Shown here piece after piece: positions 61,377 through 64,000 of a stretch of DNA of 64,000 bases. Below the pieces are notes generated by a model that saw only the letters and a list, made by a program, of their open reading frames with translations, was not told where the DNA came from and searched no databases. Made by a program: the position numbers and the translations under genes. Source of the stretch: JAJZNI01 sp035624785 (GTDB lineage: Bacteria > Chloroflexota > Dormibacteria > Aeolococcales > Aeolococcaceae); the NCBI GenBank assembly GCA_035624785.1, contig DASPQV010000007.1, positions 1 through 64,000 of the forward strand, given 5' to 3'. How positions within the stretch are numbered: position 1 is the first letter of the stretch; each line of letters begins with the position of its first letter.

Positions 61377-62435
61377 ATGGAGTTGACCGCCCGAGGGCGG
61401 GACGCGCAGTCCAGGGCCGGCGCCGCGCCTCCCCTGTGCCGCGCGACGTCGACCGCCGGGCCGCGCGACGTCACCGGCTGGGGCTCAGCCCTCGCCTCGA
61501 GGTGGACCGTCCCGGTCCTATCCCTCGCCCTGAGCCTGGTCACCGTGCCGGCGGTGGCCGCGGTGCTGGTCGCCCTCCGCCTCACCACCTGGCTGTGGCT
61601 GGTGGGGCTGGGTCTCGGGCTCGCGGTGGCCAACATCGTCCTGGTCCTGCTGCCCGTCCACTTCCGGATCGTCAGGCTCTCGGCGAGCCTGGCCGCGCTC
61701 CAGGACCGCGAGGCCGCGATGGCCGAGGAGAGGGAGGCGCTGCTTCACGAGACGCTGCTCGCCTCCGACCGTGAGCGGCAGCGGCTTGCCGCCGATCTCC
61801 ACGACGGTGTCATCCAGCTGGTGAGCGCGGTGACGCTCCGCACCGCAACCCTGGCCCGGGGCCTGCGCCGGGAGGGAGACGTCTCGAGCGAACGTCTGGG
61901 GGCGGCCGCAGCCAGCCTGGACCGCATCACCATCGACCTGCAGGCGGTCACCAGCGACCTCCGCAACCTCATGGGCGCCCTGGCGGGCGACGAGATCCAG
62001 AGCGGCGGCCTGACCGGCGCGCTGAGCGCCCTGCTGGTGCCCCTCGCCGAGAGCGGCGTCCACGTGGACGTGTCGGTGGGGGAGCTGAGCTGCGATGGGG
62101 CGGTGCGAACCCTGGTTCACCGGGTGACCCAGGAGCTGGCCCGCAACGTCGCCAAGCACGCCGCCGCGCACCGGGTCACGGTCTCGGTCAGCCAGGAGGG
62201 CGACCGCGTGTGCCTGCGCATGACGGACGACGGCCGCGGCTTCGATGTCCAGGGGCTGGAGGAGCGGCGCAACGGCGGGCACCTCGGACTCCGCCTCATG
62301 GACCAGAGGATCCGCGACGCCGGTGGGACCCTGCGCATCGAGTCGACGCCCGGACACGGAACGGTCGCGGACATCAGCCTCCCGCTCTCGCTCGCCGTTC
62401 TCGCCGGTTCCCCGGGAGCCTCAGCGGCTGCCTGA
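61377..62435 (+). CDS. Sensor histidine kinase, HisKA_3 type
   Basis: A 352-residue kinase with two membrane helices (about 43-66 and 71-93), almost no extracellular loop, a coiled coil, phospho-acceptor His142 in DLHDGVIQLVSAV and an HATPase_c domain (TQELARNVAKHA, DDGRGFD, GGHLGLRLM). ATG 61377 is chosen from the TAGGCT box; the open frame begins further upstream over the divergent gene. It is convergent with, and 16 nt from, a NarL-type regulator that is its likely partner. Confidence 0.93.
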   Translation: MELTARGRDAQSRAGAAPPLCRATSTAGPRDVTGWGSALASRWTVPVLSLALSLVTVPAVAAVLVALRLTTWLWLVGLGLGLAVANIVLVLLPVHFRIVRLSASLAALQDREAAMAEEREALLHETLLASDRERQRLAADLHDGVIQLVSAVTLRTATLARGLRREGDVSSERLGAAAASLDRITIDLQAVTSDLRNLMGALAGDEIQSGGLTGALSALLVPLAESGVHVDVSVGELSCDGAVRTLVHRVTQELARNVAKHAAAHRVTVSVSQEGDRVCLRMTDDGRGFDVQGLEERRNGGHLGLRLMDQRIRDAGGTLRIESTPGHGTVADISLPLSLAVLAGSPGASAAA

Positions 62436-62451
62436 GCTCCGCCGGGCGGCC

Positions 62452-63117
62452 CTAGCGCTCGACGCTGGGCGCGGTGATCAGCCCCTCGCGGATGGCGATC
62501 GAGACCGCCTCCAGCTTGGAGTGGGCGCCGAGCTTGCTGATGATGCTCTGGATGTGGTTGCGCAGGGTGTGGATGCTGATGAACAGCCGCCGGCTGATTT
62601 CCTCGTTGCTCAGCCCGTCGGCAAGGAAGAGCAGCACCGCCGTCTCGCGCGGGGTGAGCGGCTCGGCCAGCGGGGACCCCCGCCCGTTGCCCCCGGTGAG
62701 CCGTCCCAGCATGGACGGTGACACCGCGGTGGCACCGGTCGCCGCGGCTCGCACCGCGGCCGCGAGCTCCTCGATGCTGTCCCCCTTGGTCACGAAACCG
62801 ACGCAGCCGGCGGCCAGGGCCTCACTGAGGACGCTGGCCTCGGCCGCCGCGGTGACCAGGACCACCCGCGCGTTCGGCCGGATCGCCCTGAGCTCGGCGG
62901 CCGCATGGGTGCCCTGGCCGTCGGGAAGGCGCTGATCCAGCAGGATCACGTCGACCTCGATCACCTCCAGGCGGCGGCGGGCCTCCTCCAGGCTGCCCAC
63001 GCTCTCGACCACGAGCATGTCGCTCTCCTCGTCGAGGGCCGCGGCGACCGCCTGGCTGAACATTCGGTGGTCGTCGACCACGAAGACCCTGATGGGGTGG
63101 GACGGCGCACCCGGCAC
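62452..63117 (-). CDS. NarL/LuxR-family response regulator
   Basis: A 221-residue regulator from GTG 63117 (AGGAG 7 nt upstream). Receiver: VFVVDDHRMF, phospho-acceptor Asp61 in ILLDQRLPDGQG, conserved Thr/Ala in VLVTAAAE and Lys in FVTKGD. LuxR HTH: LTPRETAVLLFLADGLSNEE followed by FISIHTLRNHIQSI. It is likely paired with the kinase at 61377. Confidence 0.94.
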   Translation of the reverse strand: MPGAPSHPIRVFVVDDHRMFSQAVAAALDEESDMLVVESVGSLEEARRRLEVIEVDVILLDQRLPDGQGTHAAAELRAIRPNARVVLVTAAAEASVLSEALAAGCVGFVTKGDSIEELAAAVRAAATGATAVSPSMLGRLTGGNGRGSPLAEPLTPRETAVLLFLADGLSNEEISRRLFISIHTLRNHIQSIISKLGAHSKLEAVSIAIREGLITAPSVER

Positions 63118-63480
63118 GGTGCATCTCCTGTGACTTGAGCGGCGGCCAGCCCATGGTCGCTGCCTGGCCCATTGTCGGGGCAGTCGGACCTGGCGGGGTG
63201 AGATTCGTTGCTCTGTGACGGTCGCGTGTCCGCCCGGGGCGGCTGTTGCATCCCTGTGACGGGAGGCCGACTCGGGGGCTGCCGGATCTGATGTCACGGG
63301 AAGCGGCCCCGGCTGCGAGAACTGATCAGGGCGGTCGCCTGATTCACCCCGCCAAGCAGGCTTCGTCGGGACCCCGATTAGTGCAGGCGCATCAGCGAAA
63401 TTCCGGCAGTCCGTCTCTGGTGGGGCCGACCGGCTCCGGCGACGATGTGAGCGTTCGATCCAGTCTTCGAGGTCACCCCG
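63118..63480. other. Intergenic region with CTGTGAC repeats
   Basis: CTGTGAC occurs at 63128-63134, 63213-63219 and 63254-63260, and the inverted TGTCAC at 63292-63297. The first lies just upstream of the response-regulator start, so these could be its own binding sites. No gene is supportable in this 363-nt stretch. Confidence 0.4.
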
Positions 63481-63894
63481 TTGATCAGCACCGTCAGCCT
63501 CGTCCCCCAGAGATCGGGGATCCTTCTCCGCCTGCTCCAGAGCTGCCGGGGGGATGCCGCCGCCTATGGCCGGGAGCTGATCGCCGACCTCAGGGGACTC
63601 GCGGCCGACACGGTGGCCTGGCACCTGGCGGCGCTGGCGATCGTGTCACAGGTCGCCGATGCCCTGACCACCATGATCGCGCTTGCCAATAATGCCCCGG
63701 AAGGAAACCCGCTCACTGCCGCAGTGCTGGTCCATTGGGGGGTGGCCGGCCTGCTCGCCGAGAAGGTAGTGATCTCCGCAGTCGTCCTAGTCAACATGGC
63801 CCGTCTCCGGGGCCGCAGCGCCTGGGCTCTGGGCGCCATCGCCATCCTCGTGGGATTCGGCGCGGCGGCCTGGAACTTCGCGATCGCCGGATGA
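63481..63894 (+). CDS. DUF5658-like membrane protein
   Basis: A 137-residue protein beginning with TTG in this frame; the start is uncertain. It has about four hydrophobic segments (ADTVAWHLAALAIVSQVADAL, TAAVLVHWGVAGLLAEKVVIS (ends WGVAGLLAEK), SAWALGAIAILVGFGAAAWN). The conserved DALTT and NAPEGNPL resemble DUF5658, a family of unknown role. It overlaps the next gene as ATGA. Confidence 0.7.
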   Translation: MISTVSLVPQRSGILLRLLQSCRGDAAAYGRELIADLRGLAADTVAWHLAALAIVSQVADALTTMIALANNAPEGNPLTAAVLVHWGVAGLLAEKVVISAVVLVNMARLRGRSAWALGAIAILVGFGAAAWNFAIAG

Positions 63895-64000
63895 GTGAGA
63901 TGCCGGCGACCGGCGCTGCGCTGTCCGAGCCGCTTGCCTCAGGCTCGGTAGTGGTGGGCGCCCGGCCGGACCGGGAGGCCGGTGGCGCCGTCACCGACCG
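63891..64000 (+). CDS. Start of an unidentified gene, C-terminus off window
   Basis: Only 36 residues are visible (MSEMPATGAALSEPLASG at the start, then Gly/Arg/Val-rich). The ATG overlaps the preceding stop, so it is translationally coupled to the DUF5658-like gene. No family can be assigned. Confidence 0.5.
   Translation, partial: MSEMPATGAALSEPLASGSVVVGARPDREAGGAVTD

Overview
The window is GC-rich DNA with densely packed genes and no tRNA, rRNA, insertion sequence, phage gene or CRISPR array that I could find. It looks like a chromosomal housekeeping region of a soil-type, monoderm-like lineage in the Terrabacteria (Dormibacterota, Chloroflexota or Actinobacteriota are the best guesses). 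This is inferred from the GlgE-pathway operon, Ku, the B. subtilis-type PurF and PurS/PurQ/PurL set, ECF and NarL-type regulation, and many GTG/TTG starts. No marker gene here fixes the phylum.

Layout. 1-4804 (mostly minus): TetR/cupin pair, then an ABC-2 exporter with a DesK/DesR-like two-component system. 4920-7359 (plus): purD, purE and a MazE/MazF-type toxin-antitoxin pair. 7364-18369: a PRC-barrel-like protein, a GH36 alpha-galactosidase, a carboxyltransferase-biotin carrier fusion with a ruined active site, an L,D-transpeptidase, a YdbS/YdbT-like PH-domain pair, a GH13 glucosidase and a biotin carboxylase. 18366-21499 (minus): ECF sigma factor followed by a large membrane beta-propeller protein. 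21662-36449: purB-C-S-Q-L, purF and purM-N-H, interleaved with a DUF4139 protein, a secreted-type membrane protein and CvpA. 36749-45425 (minus): DksA-like protein, glgB, maltokinase, treS, glgE and a DnaQ-like exonuclease. 45484-52138: Ku, a degenerate LigD-like ligase, a dimethylargininase-like enzyme, a PQQ-like lipoprotein, a LysM transglycosylase, a small membrane protein and a HAD phosphatase. 52295-64000: uridine phosphorylase, QueG, RpiB, an S51 peptidase/CysRS-tail fusion, aldo-keto reductase, Mpo1-like protein, HMG-CoA-lyase-like enzyme, several unknowns, a second two-component system and a DUF5658 protein.

Function. Eleven purine genes (D, E, B, C, S, Q, L, F, M, N, H) cover IMP synthesis except PurK, which I do not see. 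They lie on the plus strand in four blocks that are not one operon. The glgE-treS-mak-glgB operon is a complete route from trehalose through maltose-1-phosphate to branched alpha-glucan; the GH13 and GH36 enzymes are likely feeders.

The strongest general observation is regulatory. About two dozen first-in-transcript genes have a (T/C)ANNNT box 6-9 nt before an ATG or GTG, usually with no Shine-Dalgarno sequence, the arrangement expected for leaderless mRNAs. Inside operons, ATGA/GTGA overlaps dominate, and in two places (purQ-purL and treS-maltokinase) a tiny ORF of 14 or 11 codons bridges two genes as an apparent translational relay. Two degenerate enzymes also stand out: a carboxyltransferase without metal ligands but with an intact biotin site, and a ligase without its catalytic lysine directly after Ku.
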